Assembly (NCBI GenBank): GCA_964482435.1
Contig: CAYZXL010000023.1
Coordinates: 1 to 61,376 of the forward strand
DNA: 61,376 bases
Source: CAYZXL01 sp964482435
GTDB lineage: Bacteria; Auribacterota; JABMQX01
Reading direction: 5' to 3'
Shown: piece by piece, positions 1 through 8,415 of the stretch
Layout: each line of letters begins with the position of its first letter
Position numbering within the stretch: the stretch's first letter is position 1
Translations under genes and position numbers: made by a program
The notes under the pieces: generated by a model
What the model saw: the letters and a program-made list of their open reading frames with translations, nothing else
The model's database searches: none
What the model was told of the DNA's origin: nothing

Positions 1-70
1 CCTCCCACATCCCTCTGCCCTGCCTCTCACCGCCCCCTTGTTCCCCAGAGCTGCCCGGGTTTCTGGAGCG

Positions 71-99
71 TTGACTCGAGGCGGCTGAGGGCGCATAAT
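71..99 (+). promoter_or_regulatory. sigma70-like promoter upstream of the coiled-coil protein gene
   Basis: TTGACT at 71-76 and CATAAT at 94-99 are separated by exactly 17 bp, close to the housekeeping sigma consensus. The first gene starts at 226 with AGGAGGTG just upstream, leaving a leader of about 120 nt. I see no clear operator or riboswitch fold in the leader. Nothing else was recognised in 1-225. Confidence 0.5.
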
Positions 100-225
100 T
101 GCGGGAGCGTCGGGGGAGTTCAGCGTAAGTGCCCGTAGCAGGGCCGCGAAGAGAGGACGCGAGAGCGGTAGGTGTCGTTTTGGTGGCCTGCTGTGCAGGC
201 GCAAACGGTTAGGAGGTGAGCGAAC

Positions 226-1740
226 ATGAAGAAGCTACACGAATTCGGATTTTTGCTGGCTGTCGTACTTGCCGTCGCGGGCATAGCCATCTCGCTGTGT
301 GGCAAGGTAGCGGTGGCTATCGCGGAGGAGGGCGAGCGAGAGGTGGCGGAGAGACCTGTAAGGAAGGCGCCAGAACAGCGCCAGTGGCGAGAGAAACAGG
401 AACCACGACCGGAGGAGAAAATCATCTCCGATGAGGCGTTCCGGCTATTCGAGGAAGCGAAAAGGTTGGAAGCGGAAGGGAAGCGCGAGGATGCCGCTGA
501 ATTCCGCGCAAAGGCCAAACGAATCGAAGTCGAAGCTCGCGCGAAGAGTGAGCGGAAGGAAGCACGGGAGCCAAAGGAGGAGTTTGTCTCTGACGAAGCT
601 TTCCGGCTCTTGAGGGAAGCGAAGGAGCTGGAAGCTCAGGGACGCCCCGACGAAGCTCAGAAACTCATAGCGAAGGCAAAGGCGATCGAAGCTGAAGTTC
701 GCGCGAGGAGGGAGCGCACGGAGCCGCAGGGGGAAGAACGAGCTGTTCGGGTGAAGGTGCTCGAGCGACTTCAGGGCGACGTGCTGGCGGCAAAGAGGAA
801 ACTGAAGGAACTCAGTCAGGAGTACGGAGCAAAGCATCCGCGGATCCTCGCCGCGGAAAAGGCGGTCCGGACGATAAAGGAGCAGGTTCAAGCTGTGGAA
901 GCCGGGAAGGTGAAGGCCGGGAAAGGGCGCGAGGGAGAGCGCGTCATCCCCGGGGAACTGCTTGAGAGGCTTCACGGCGACCTTTTTGCAGCGCAAAGGG
1001 AACTGGAAGAGCTCAACAGCCTCTATGGGCCAAAGCATCCGCGGATGGCTGCTGCGGAAAAGAAAGTCCGAATGATAAAGGAGCAGATTCAGGCCGCGGA
1101 AGCCCGGAAGCCGAAGGCGGAAAAGGGGCCGGAGCAACAGGAATGGACGGCTGGGGATGAAGTCCGAAGGCTTCTTGAAAAGGCTGAGAGAATAGAGGCA
1201 GAGGCGAGGCGAGAGGCCCAGGAGCTTCGCCAGAAGGCCGAAAGGATTGAGGTAGAACTCCGCGAGAAGCGAGAGGGAGAACGGAGGACAGAAGCCGCTG
1301 AGCGAATCGAGGGGGCCATACGCGAGCATTTGGAATTGGCGGAGAGACTAAGAGCGGAGGGAAAGGGAGATGCCGCGGAGGAGCAGATCCGGAAAGCCGA
1401 GGCCCTGAAACGGGAGCTTGCCGAACGCCTGGAGCGTCGCCCGGGGCCTCCGCCTGGTGAAAGGGAGCCGTTCGTCAGAGAAAAACCCGAGCCAGAGGAG
1501 CCTCGTGTCAGGCGTGAGGCGCCTGCACCGGAGTTTGTCAGGGAGCCGAGGCCAGTGCGCCCCGAGGAGCCTCGTCCTGAGATGGAGCCTTTTGTCCGTC
1601 AGCCTATGCCCGGCCCGGCATTCATTGCGCCGCAAATCGCGGAGCTGCGGCGGGATGTCAACCAGTTGCGGGAAGAACTGGCTCATATTCGAGAGCTTCT
1701 GCAACAGCTTCTCGAAAGGCAGGCGCCGCCTTTAAGGTAA
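226..1740 (+). CDS. Exported coiled-coil protein with duplicated charged repeats and Wzz-like helical hairpins
   Basis: I do not recognise a named family. An N-terminal hydrophobic segment (about residues 8-33) looks like a signal peptide or membrane anchor. The rest is rich in Glu, Arg, Lys and Ala and should form long helices. Two internal duplications are visible: a 43-residue unit beginning SDEAFRL at 68-110 and 122-164, and a unit of about 57 residues at 179-235 and 246-302. The second unit has the pattern L..RL.GD...A...L.EL...YG.KHPR, which resembles the tip of the coiled coil in Wzz/GNVR chain-length proteins. A Pro/Glu-rich linker (about 405-470) leads to a C-terminal leucine-zipper-like helix (475-500). 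The ATG at 226 has a strong Shine-Dalgarno site (AGGAGGTG, 211-218). Its position ahead of polysaccharide genes suggests a periplasmic scaffold or length-control role, but this is inference. Confidence 0.75.
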   Translation: MKKLHEFGFLLAVVLAVAGIAISLCGKVAVAIAEEGEREVAERPVRKAPEQRQWREKQEPRPEEKIISDEAFRLFEEAKRLEAEGKREDAAEFRAKAKRIEVEARAKSERKEAREPKEEFVSDEAFRLLREAKELEAQGRPDEAQKLIAKAKAIEAEVRARRERTEPQGEERAVRVKVLERLQGDVLAAKRKLKELSQEYGAKHPRILAAEKAVRTIKEQVQAVEAGKVKAGKGREGERVIPGELLERLHGDLFAAQRELEELNSLYGPKHPRMAAAEKKVRMIKEQIQAAEARKPKAEKGPEQQEWTAGDEVRRLLEKAERIEAEARREAQELRQKAERIEVELREKREGERRTEAAERIEGAIREHLELAERLRAEGKGDAAEEQIRKAEALKRELAERLERRPGPPPGEREPFVREKPEPEEPRVRREAPAPEFVREPRPVRPEEPRPEMEPFVRQPMPGPAFIAPQIAELRRDVNQLREELAHIRELLQQLLERQAPPLR

Positions 1741-1798
1741 TCCGCGGTGATAGGTTCTGGGATGTGTTTGCCCATCAAGGCGGCACTAAGGAGATATA

Positions 1799-1852
1799 CC
1801 GAGCGCGCTCGGGGCCGCAGAATTCGGTCTGCGCTGTGCCGAGCGTGCTCGG
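1799..1852. repeat. Paired 14-bp palindromes between the first two genes
   Basis: CCGAGCGCGCTCGG at 1799-1812 is a perfect palindrome, and CCGAGCGTGCTCGG at 1839-1852 is the same word with one central change. They lie 40 bp apart, centre to centre, about four helical turns. This fits two operator half-sites on one DNA face, or two short hairpins. Neither is followed by a T-run, so a simple intrinsic terminator is less likely. The next gene starts 60 bp downstream. Confidence 0.5.
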
Positions 1853-1911
1853 TCTTCATTTCCAGCAGGGAGAATAAGAGAGCTGAGTGACCTCGATAAA
1901 GGGAGATTGGC

Positions 1912-3051
1912 ATGAGAATCCTCGTTACGGGTGGTGCGGGTTTCATAGGCTCGCACACGGTTGATGCTCTTCTTTCTCGCGGGCACGAAGTCAGAATTCT
2001 CGATAACTTCGAGGAGCGAGTTCATCGGAAAAGAAGGCCCAGTTATGTTCCAAAGGAGGTCGAGGTCATCGAGGGGGATGTCCGAAACAAGGCGGATTGG
2101 AGGAAGGCTCTGCGGGGCGTGAATGCCGTCTATCACATGGCGGCCTACCAAGATTACATGCCGGATTTCAGCAAGTTCTTCCACGTGAATGCTGCGGGGA
2201 CGGCGCTTCTGTACGAAGTGGCTGTCGGGGAGAAGATTCCGCTATCGAAAGTGATTGTTGCTTCGTCTCAAGCGGTTTACGGCGAAGGGAAGTACAGGTG
2301 TCCGAACGTCAAATGCCAGTCATCGGGCAAAGACGGCCGAGTTTTCTACCCGGACATTCGTTCTGCGGAACAGTTGGCAAAAGGCGAATGGGAGCACAGA
2401 TGCCCCCGGTGCGGAGCGACGCTCGAATGGCAGCTCACGGACGAATCCCGCGTCAACCCTCAGAATCAGTACGGGATCTCCAAGATCGCCCAGGAGCTCA
2501 TCGCCCTGAACCTCGGAAGACGCTATGGCATCCCGACGGTGGCGTTCAGGTATTCGATTGTCCAGGGGCCGAGGCAATCGTTTTACAATGCCTATTCGGG
2601 GGCGTGCCGCATTTTCTGCGTGAGCTATTTCTTCGACAGGCAGCCGGTGGTTTACGAGGATGGAAAACAGATTCGCGATTTCGTGAATATTAACGATGTA
2701 GTTGAAGCTCATCTCCTGGCCCTGGAAAAGGACGAAGCGAACTATCAGGCTTTCAACGTGGGCGGTGGAAAAGCTTGCACGATCCTGGAGTTTGCCGAGC
2801 TTGTAAGAAGAGTGTTCGGGAAGAAGTTGTCGCCGAAAATCACCGGCGAATACAGATTTGGCGATACCCGTCATTCGTTCTCCGACATAAGCAAGTTGCA
2901 GGCGCTCGGCTGGAAGCCCGGGTACTCGCCGGAGAAAAGCGTGGCGGACTATAAAAAGTGGCTTGAGGAACAGAGCGACGTCCCCGACGTGGCCGAGAAC
3001 GCCAAGGACGCCATGAGGGACTCAGGGGTCTTGCGCCAGGCAAGAAGTTAG
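1912..3051 (+). CDS. NAD-dependent sugar-nucleotide epimerase with inserted zinc ribbon (dTDP-rhamnose 4-epimerase-like)
   Basis: This is an extended short-chain dehydrogenase/reductase acting on a nucleotide sugar. The Rossmann motif GGAGFIG is at residues 7-13 and the catalytic pair YGISK at Y187/K191. Between the SSQAVYG strand and the catalytic tyrosine sits an insert of about 50 residues with two CxxC-type pairs (C130/C135 and C164/C167), which should bind one zinc. Similar inserts are known to me from WbiB-type dTDP-L-rhamnose 4-epimerases, so that activity is the best guess; UDP-glucose or UDP-glucuronate 4-epimerase are alternatives. The ATG at 1912 directly precedes the conserved MRILVTGGAG start. 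It is the first enzyme of the sugar-precursor locus. Confidence 0.85.
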   Translation: MRILVTGGAGFIGSHTVDALLSRGHEVRILDNFEERVHRKRRPSYVPKEVEVIEGDVRNKADWRKALRGVNAVYHMAAYQDYMPDFSKFFHVNAAGTALLYEVAVGEKIPLSKVIVASSQAVYGEGKYRCPNVKCQSSGKDGRVFYPDIRSAEQLAKGEWEHRCPRCGATLEWQLTDESRVNPQNQYGISKIAQELIALNLGRRYGIPTVAFRYSIVQGPRQSFYNAYSGACRIFCVSYFFDRQPVVYEDGKQIRDFVNINDVVEAHLLALEKDEANYQAFNVGGGKACTILEFAELVRRVFGKKLSPKITGEYRFGDTRHSFSDISKLQALGWKPGYSPEKSVADYKKWLEEQSDVPDVAENAKDAMRDSGVLRQARS

Positions 3052-3054
3052 TTG

Positions 3055-3068
3055 CCTTTGGCCAAAGG
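3055..3068. repeat. Perfect 14-bp palindrome after the epimerase gene
   Basis: CCTTTGGCCAAAGG is fully self-complementary and lies 4 bp after the epimerase stop codon. It has no unpaired loop and no T-run, so it looks more like a protein site or chance palindrome than a terminator. Confidence 0.3.
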
Positions 3069-3113
3069 GCCAACCCGGACGGGCTTTCTTCATACGGCGA
3101 ACGACATCCGAGC

Positions 3114-3141
3114 TTGACTTTGGGGGGTGCCATTTTAGAAT
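3114..3141 (+). promoter_or_regulatory. sigma70-like promoter for the WbpB/E/D-like genes
   Basis: TTGACT at 3114-3119 and TAGAAT at 3136-3141 are spaced by 16 bp. They lie in the 208-bp gap between the epimerase gene and the next gene, about 119 bp before its start. The gap suggests that the genes from 3260 onward form a separate transcription unit. Confidence 0.45.
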
Positions 3142-3259
3142 AGGGGAAGTAGGTCTCGCCGCAAGGGGCAACGGTGCTTCGACACCACTGATACAGAAGA
3201 ACAAGCAGCAATTGGGTTTGAGAAATTCTTGCGCTTGATGTCGGCCGGGAAAGGGAGAT

Positions 3260-4252
3260 TTGAGCAGCCGAAAAGAGATAAACGCCGCCGTCCTCGGAGT
3301 CGGATGGTGGGGCAGCAAAGTCCTGCGGAATTTCTGTAAAGGCTCGTCGTTCGCGAAGGTTTTTGCCCTCGACAAAGACCCGGAGCGAACCCGCCAGGCT
3401 GTAGCCCAGTGGAACTGCCAGGCTCTTGACAACTTCGACGGGCTTTGGAGCCGCTCCGACATCCATGCCATCGCCGTCGTCACCCCGCCGCAAACTCATT
3501 TTGACATCGTCCAGCAAGCCCTTGAGCACGGCAAGCACGTCATGGTTGCCAAACCACCGGCACGGACGATGGAAGAAACGGAGCAACTCTGCGCCCTCGC
3601 CAAACGCAAGGGTCTGGTTTTCATGGTGGACTCGACGTTCGTTTTCAACCCCGCGACGCTGAAAGTCCGCCAGCTGGTCCAGGATGGCCTCTTTCCCAAT
3701 CTCAAGTTCGTGCAATCTTTGCGGCATGGGGACGACCTGCGAGTCCACAGCCTGAAGATGATTCTCGACCGCATTCGCGTCGAGGGGGTGGACGTCGTCG
3801 AGGACCTCGTCTTCCACGATATTTCCGTTCTGAGAATCGTTTTCGGGAAACCCCTGGAGGTGCGGTCAGTCCGTCGCGTTCGCATCCTCGACCAGAACCT
3901 TTGCGATACAGCGTTCATAGAGCTTGATATGCAGGGCATTCGCGTCCACATCAGTTACAGTTGGTCTCTCCCGGACTATCGGCGGCAGTTGCTCCTTTTC
4001 GACGACGAGAAATTCCTTCTCTACGAAGATCTCAAAAAGGAAAAGAAGATTGAGTTGCATTATTTAGCGGCCAAGGAGACGACCTTCCCGGATTATCCCG
4101 CAGCGGAACCTCTTCACGAGGTCGTGGAGCACTTTTACAGTTGCATCGCGGAAGGGAGAGAGCCGCTGACGGGGAAAGCGTTCATGCTCGACGTGATGCG
4201 AACTGCCGACCAAATCCGCAACTTCGGTCTTGAGGGAGGGAAATCCGCTTGA
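3260..4252 (+). CDS. Gfo/Idh/MocA-family sugar dehydrogenase (WbpB/WlbA-like)
   Basis: This 330-residue protein is an NAD(P)-dependent oxidoreductase of the Gfo/Idh/MocA family. It begins with a Rossmann strand (VLGVGWWGSKVLRNF, about residues 9-23). At the usual EKP position it reads VAKPPARTMEE, so alanine replaces the common glutamate but the lysine-proline is kept. It is followed by a DegT aminotransferase and a left-handed beta-helix acyltransferase, the order seen in WbpB-WbpE-WbpD, which builds 3-acetamido sugars on UDP. A role in making a 3-keto sugar nucleotide for the next enzyme is therefore likely but inferred. The start is TTG at 3260; the purine-rich AAGGGAGA upstream is only about 2 nt away, so the start is less certain than the gene. 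Its stop overlaps the next start. Confidence 0.85.
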   Translation: MSSRKEINAAVLGVGWWGSKVLRNFCKGSSFAKVFALDKDPERTRQAVAQWNCQALDNFDGLWSRSDIHAIAVVTPPQTHFDIVQQALEHGKHVMVAKPPARTMEETEQLCALAKRKGLVFMVDSTFVFNPATLKVRQLVQDGLFPNLKFVQSLRHGDDLRVHSLKMILDRIRVEGVDVVEDLVFHDISVLRIVFGKPLEVRSVRRVRILDQNLCDTAFIELDMQGIRVHISYSWSLPDYRRQLLLFDDEKFLLYEDLKKEKKIELHYLAAKETTFPDYPAAEPLHEVVEHFYSCIAEGREPLTGKAFMLDVMRTADQIRNFGLEGGKSA

Positions 4253-5361
4253 AAGTTCCGTTCCTGAATCTTTATGCGCAATATCTCAAGATAAAGGACG
4301 AGATTCAGAGCGCTTTCGAGGACATTCTTCAGCAGACAGCTTTCGTGACGGGGAAATACAACGAGCGGTTTGAAAAGGAATTCTGCGAGGCGATTCAGGC
4401 GAGGTTTTGCCTTGCGGTGAACTCCGGGACTGCCGCCCTCCACATGGCGACGTGGGCGCTGGGGCTTGGCCCCGGCGACGAGGTTATCGTCCCTGTGAAC
4501 ACCTTCATCGCAACCGCCGAAGGCGTCTCCCTCGTCGGGGCAAAGCCGGTTTTCGTTGACCACGATCCCGAGACCTACAATATTGATGTCGGCAAGATCG
4601 AAGCAGCGGTCACCGGGAAGACCAGAGCGATCATCCCGGTGCATCTTTATGGGCAGCCCGCCGATATGAAGGCCATTGGGGAGATTGCTCGTCGGAAGGG
4701 TCTGGTCATTATCGAGGACGCCTGTCAGGCTCACCTCGCGCGGTTCAATGGCACGACCGTCGGAAATTTCGGCCAGGTGGCGGCGTTCAGCTTTTTCCCC
4801 GGAAAGAATCTCGGCTCCTATGGCGAGGCGGGCGCCGTGGTCACGAACGACGAGACACTCTACGAGAAGATGCGCCGCATTCGCTCTCATGGCGAAGTCA
4901 AAAGATATATCCACGAAATTGTCGGGCACAACTACAGGTTGTCGGAGCTGGAGGCGGCGGTCATAGCCGTGAAGCTGCCGCATCTGAGACGCTGGACTGC
5001 CCGCCGGCAGGAGGTCGCGGAAATGTACAGGCGACTATTGAGCGGGATTGAGGAAGTGACATTGCCGACAGTCCTCGACGGAGCGGAGCACGTCTATCAT
5101 CTTTTCGTGATTCGCGTGCCGGCGGAGAAAAGAGATGCGCTGCGCTCGTATCTCGGGGAAAACGAGATTGGTACGGGACTGCACTACCCTATTCCGCTTC
5201 ACCTTCAAAAAGCTTATGCTCATCTCGGATACGGCAAGGGCGATTTTCCCGTGGCAGAACGATCGTGCGGTGAGATTCTCTCTGTTCCGATGTGCCCGAT
5301 GCTCAAGGATTCGCAGGTCGAGTATGTGTGCGAAAAAATCCGTTCGTTCTTCTCGTCATGA
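4249..5361 (+). CDS. DegT/DnrJ/EryC1-family sugar aminotransferase (WbpE-like)
   Basis: This 370-residue enzyme is a PLP-dependent aminotransferase that would convert a keto nucleotide sugar to an amino sugar with glutamate as donor. The fold is recognised from VNSGTAALHMA near the cofactor phosphate site, VIEDACQAH with the PLP-binding aspartate, and FSFFPGKNLGSYGE with Schiff-base lysine K186. The TTG start at 4249 overlaps the preceding stop by 4 bp, indicating translational coupling with the dehydrogenase. The next acyltransferase begins inside this gene's 3' end. Together they resemble the WbpB/E/D set for diacetamido-uronic acids. The exact substrate cannot be read from the sequence. 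Confidence 0.88.
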   Translation: MKVPFLNLYAQYLKIKDEIQSAFEDILQQTAFVTGKYNERFEKEFCEAIQARFCLAVNSGTAALHMATWALGLGPGDEVIVPVNTFIATAEGVSLVGAKPVFVDHDPETYNIDVGKIEAAVTGKTRAIIPVHLYGQPADMKAIGEIARRKGLVIIEDACQAHLARFNGTTVGNFGQVAAFSFFPGKNLGSYGEAGAVVTNDETLYEKMRRIRSHGEVKRYIHEIVGHNYRLSELEAAVIAVKLPHLRRWTARRQEVAEMYRRLLSGIEEVTLPTVLDGAEHVYHLFVIRVPAEKRDALRSYLGENEIGTGLHYPIPLHLQKAYAHLGYGKGDFPVAERSCGEILSVPMCPMLKDSQVEYVCEKIRSFFSS

Positions 5362-5947
5362 AGGCGAGGGTGCTGAGCCAGCGCGCTACTTCAAGCATCC
5401 TTTGGCATTAGTCGAGTCCGAGGAGGTCGGCGAGGGCACGCGCGTCTGGGCGTGGACGCATATCATGAAAGGCGCGAGGGTCGGAAGGGACAGCAACATT
5501 GGCGAGCACTGTTTCTTAGAGAGCGGCTGCTCCATCGGCGACCGGGTCATCGTCAAGAACGGCATCTGCATCTGGGAACTGGTGACCGTCGAGGACGACG
5601 TCTTCCTCGGCCCGAACATGATTTTCACCAACGACCCGAGTCCCCGTTCCGGTTTTCCAAGGCCGTTAGTGCCGACTCTCGTCCGGAAGGGGGCGAGCAT
5701 CGGGGCGGGGGCAATTATCCTCTGCGGCCACACGCTTGGCAGATATTGTTCCGTCGGCGCAGGGGCGGTCGTGACGAGGGACGTTCCCGATTACGCCCTG
5801 GTCTATGGCAATCCGGCGAGGCAGCACGGATGGGTCTGCCGCTGCGGCCTGAAGCTCGATTTCAGGGACGGAAAGGCTCGCTGCTCCTGCGGGAGGGAAT
5901 ATGCCCTCGACGGGACAACGGTCCGGAAGCCTGGCGACGAGGAGTGA
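5324..5947 (+). CDS. Hexapeptide-repeat acyltransferase with C-terminal zinc ribbon (WbpD-like)
   Basis: The 207-residue product is a left-handed beta-helix acyltransferase, probably an acetyl-CoA-dependent N-acetylase of the amino sugar made by the preceding enzyme. Hexapeptide turns run from about residue 36 to 155, and VEDDVFLGPNMIFTND matches the WbpD/FdtC-type active-site region. The last 40 residues carry two CxC pairs (C172/C174 and C187/C189), which would form a small zinc ribbon absent from textbook WbpD. The ATG at 5324 lies 38 bp inside the upstream aminotransferase gene and is in frame; a start further inside the gene would also leave the catalytic domain intact. Confidence 0.8.
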   Translation: MCAKKSVRSSRHEGEGAEPARYFKHPLALVESEEVGEGTRVWAWTHIMKGARVGRDSNIGEHCFLESGCSIGDRVIVKNGICIWELVTVEDDVFLGPNMIFTNDPSPRSGFPRPLVPTLVRKGASIGAGAIILCGHTLGRYCSVGAGAVVTRDVPDYALVYGNPARQHGWVCRCGLKLDFRDGKARCSCGREYALDGTTVRKPGDEE

Positions 5948-6016
5948 TTGGTTGCGAAGATGTTTCTTGATGGCAGCAAAAGGCTGCTCCGGCAATCGCC
6001 CAAAGGCGCAGTCACG

Positions 6017-6736
6017 ATGAAAGCGGTTCTCCTTGCGGCTGGCGAAGGGACAAGGCTCGGAAAGCTGATCGAAGATGCGCCGAAGGTGATGCTGCCTGTG
6101 AATGGTGTTCCGGTTCTGGAGCACACCATTCGGCGTCTTGAGAAGCAAGGCTTCCGGGACTTCTTTATTAACTTGCATCATCTCCCGGATGCCATTCGCG
6201 AGTATTTCGCCGACGGTAAGCGTCTCGGGGTGAGGATAGCTTACTCATACGAGCCGGAAATCCTCGGGACGGCGGGGGCGGTAGGAAAGCTCCTGCCCCA
6301 GCTCGGCGGAGAGCCTTTTTTAGTGGTTTACGGCGACAATTTGACGGATTGCGATTTTCGCGGGCTTGTTTGGTTCCACCGCGAACGCAAGGCGGCAGTG
6401 ACCATTGGCGTGCACTGGCGGGAGGACGTCACGTCGTCGGGAGTAGTTGTGTTTGATGAGAAGAGCGGGCGGATTGAGAAACTCGTCGAGAAGCCGTCAG
6501 CAAAGGAAGCAAAAAGTCTCGGCCACTGGGTCAGCGCTGGTGTATTTGCCGTCGAGAACGAAATCGGCGAGTTGATTCCCCCCGGCTTTTCCGACTTCGG
6601 GCACGACATCTTCCCGGCGCTTCTCCGGCGGGGGACGCCCCTTTACGCCTATAAGGTCGAGAACGTTATCTGGATAGATACGCCCGAAGCGTACGCAAGG
6701 GCCCAGAACCTCTGGAGGCAGATGGAGAAGTCATGA
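6017..6736 (+). CDS. hddC: Sugar-1-phosphate nucleotidyltransferase (HddC-like, D-glycero-alpha-D-manno-heptose 1-phosphate guanylyltransferase)
   Basis: The 239-residue protein is a sugar-nucleotide pyrophosphorylase: LLAAGEGTRL at residues 5-14 is the nucleotide-binding signature, followed by the metal-site GDN (VVYGDNLTD). The family does not fix the substrate. The next three genes encode the heptose kinase, isomerase and phosphatase, so guanylylation of heptose 1-phosphate is the best inference. I chose ATG 6017 because the family starts directly with MKAVLLAAG. The frame stays open back to TTG 5948, adding 23 residues with no family likeness. The 3' end overlaps hddA by 4 bp. Confidence 0.8.
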   Translation: MKAVLLAAGEGTRLGKLIEDAPKVMLPVNGVPVLEHTIRRLEKQGFRDFFINLHHLPDAIREYFADGKRLGVRIAYSYEPEILGTAGAVGKLLPQLGGEPFLVVYGDNLTDCDFRGLVWFHRERKAAVTIGVHWREDVTSSGVVVFDEKSGRIEKLVEKPSAKEAKSLGHWVSAGVFAVENEIGELIPPGFSDFGHDIFPALLRRGTPLYAYKVENVIWIDTPEAYARAQNLWRQMEKS

Positions 6737-7746
6737 TTATCACGCGGACTCCTTTTCGGATTCCTCTCGGCGGAGGCGGCACGGACCTTCCTTCGTACTA
6801 CTCGAAGCACGGCGGATTCATCTTCAGCGCCACGATAGACAAATACATGTACATCTTCGTCCATCGCCCGATTGTGGACGACCTCATCCGGGTGATTTAT
6901 GCGAAGTCGGAGCGAGTCGAGAAGCTCTCCGACGTGCAGCACGACATCGTCCGGGCAGCCCTCGAGCTGATGGGAATCGAAAACGCCATCCAGATAGCTT
7001 CCATCGCCGACATTCCCGCAGGGACGGGGCTTGGCTCGTCTTCGTCTTACGCGGTTGGGCTTCTTCACGGTCTCCACGTCCTGAAACGAGATTACGTTTC
7101 GCTTGAAAAACTTGCCCAGGAAGCCTGCCATATCGAGATTGACTTGCTCAAGAAGCCCATCGGCAAGCAGGACCAATATCTCGCAGCTTTGGGCGGATTT
7201 GTCGTCTTAGAAATTGACTCCGACGGAACTGTCCATCCTCGCCGGGCCAGAATCTCCGACCGCGTTCTGGACCAGCTTAACGCGAACATTCTTTTTTTCT
7301 ACACGGGACTATCCCGCAGCGCTGATGAAATCCTCAAGCATCAATCCGCCGCGGCCCAGCGGGACGAGTCGGCTGTCGTGGAAGGTCTTCACCGCATCGA
7401 GGAGATCGGGCGGGAAATCTTGCGGGCAGTCGAAAGCGGCAATCTCAGCCGATTCGGGGAACTTCTGCACGAGCACTGGACAGTGAAAAAGACCCTCTGC
7501 TCCGAAATCTCCGACCCGCGGATTGACCGCCTTTACGAGATCGCCCGGGATTGCGGGGCGCTCGGCGGAAAGATTATGGGGGCAGGTGGAGGTGGGTTCT
7601 TTCTGTTTTACATCGAGGACGGACACCACCGCCTCCGGGAAGCTATGAGACGAGAAAACCTCCGCGAAATGCGGTACAGTTTCGATTTCGAGGGGACGAA
7701 GCTTTTGTCCAACTTCTTCTCGTGGCGAAATCGGGAATGGGCATGA
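6733..7746 (+). CDS. hddA: D-glycero-alpha-D-manno-heptose 7-phosphate kinase (GHMP family)
   Basis: This 337-residue GHMP-family kinase would use ATP to phosphorylate heptose 7-phosphate at C1 in the cytoplasm, the second step to GDP-heptose. The N-terminus (TPFRIPLGGGGTDLPSYY) and the ATP-binding loop PAGTGLGSSSS (about residues 95-105) are typical of HddA. GGKIMGAGGGGFFLFY near residue 280 is the third GHMP motif. The ATG overlaps the preceding stop by 4 bp, so the two genes are translationally coupled. Neighbouring hddC, gmhA and gmhB support the assignment over other GHMP sugar kinases. Confidence 0.9.
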   Translation: MIITRTPFRIPLGGGGTDLPSYYSKHGGFIFSATIDKYMYIFVHRPIVDDLIRVIYAKSERVEKLSDVQHDIVRAALELMGIENAIQIASIADIPAGTGLGSSSSYAVGLLHGLHVLKRDYVSLEKLAQEACHIEIDLLKKPIGKQDQYLAALGGFVVLEIDSDGTVHPRRARISDRVLDQLNANILFFYTGLSRSADEILKHQSAAAQRDESAVVEGLHRIEEIGREILRAVESGNLSRFGELLHEHWTVKKTLCSEISDPRIDRLYEIARDCGALGGKIMGAGGGGFFLFYIEDGHHRLREAMRRENLREMRYSFDFEGTKLLSNFFSWRNREWA

Positions 7747-7809
7747 GGGAAAACCGCGAAGAAGACCGCGCGCTCAGCAACTTGAAAGCAACACTTCGGA
7801 GAGGGATGA

Positions 7810-8415
7810 ATGATTAACGAGAAATTCCTGACCGGTTATTTTTCCGAGATGAAAGAAGTCATTGACCGGATGCCGCTGGAAGAGCTGGACCGGGCCATCG
7901 AGGCTCTGTTTGACGCGTGGAAACAAGAGCGGCAGGTCTTTCTTCTCGGCAACGGCGGCTCGGCTGCGACGGCATCCCACGCTGCGAACGACTTCAACAA
8001 GGCAACCGTCGTCGAGGGGAAGAAGCGTTTCCGCGCATTCTGCTTGAGTGATAACGTGCCATTGGTCAGCGCGCTGACAAACGACCTCGGCTGGAGCGAA
8101 GTGTATGTCGAGCAGTTGAAGAATTATTTTCGACCGGGGGATTACGTCGTAGTTTTCAGCGTTCATGGGGGAAAGGCCGAAGAACCCGGACGCGAGTGGT
8201 CGCAAAACCTCCTCAAGGCGATGCAATACGCCAGAGACCACGGCGGCAAGACCATCGCCTTCACGGGCTACGACGGCGGCGCCATGAAAGACCTCGCGGA
8301 CCTCTGCGTCATCATCCCCGTCAATTCCACGCCTCAGACGGAATCGTTCCACATGGCTCTGGAACACCTTATTGTCACCTGCCTGCGGGAGAAGATCGCT
8401 GCACACGATGAATAG
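7810..8415 (+). CDS. gmhA: Sedoheptulose 7-phosphate isomerase (SIS domain)
   Basis: This 201-residue SIS-domain protein should convert sedoheptulose 7-phosphate into D-glycero-D-manno-heptose 7-phosphate, the first committed step of ADP- or GDP-heptose synthesis. LLGNGGSAATASHAANDFNKA (split here: LLGNGGSA then HAANDFNKA) is the GmhA phosphate-binding region, and STPQTESFHMALEHLI is the C-terminal SIS motif. The length matches the family. A purine-rich GGAGAGGG precedes the ATG. The last codons overlap the gmhB start by 8 bp. Confidence 0.9.
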   Translation: MINEKFLTGYFSEMKEVIDRMPLEELDRAIEALFDAWKQERQVFLLGNGGSAATASHAANDFNKATVVEGKKRFRAFCLSDNVPLVSALTNDLGWSEVYVEQLKNYFRPGDYVVVFSVHGGKAEEPGREWSQNLLKAMQYARDHGGKTIAFTGYDGGAMKDLADLCVIIPVNSTPQTESFHMALEHLIVTCLREKIAAHDE

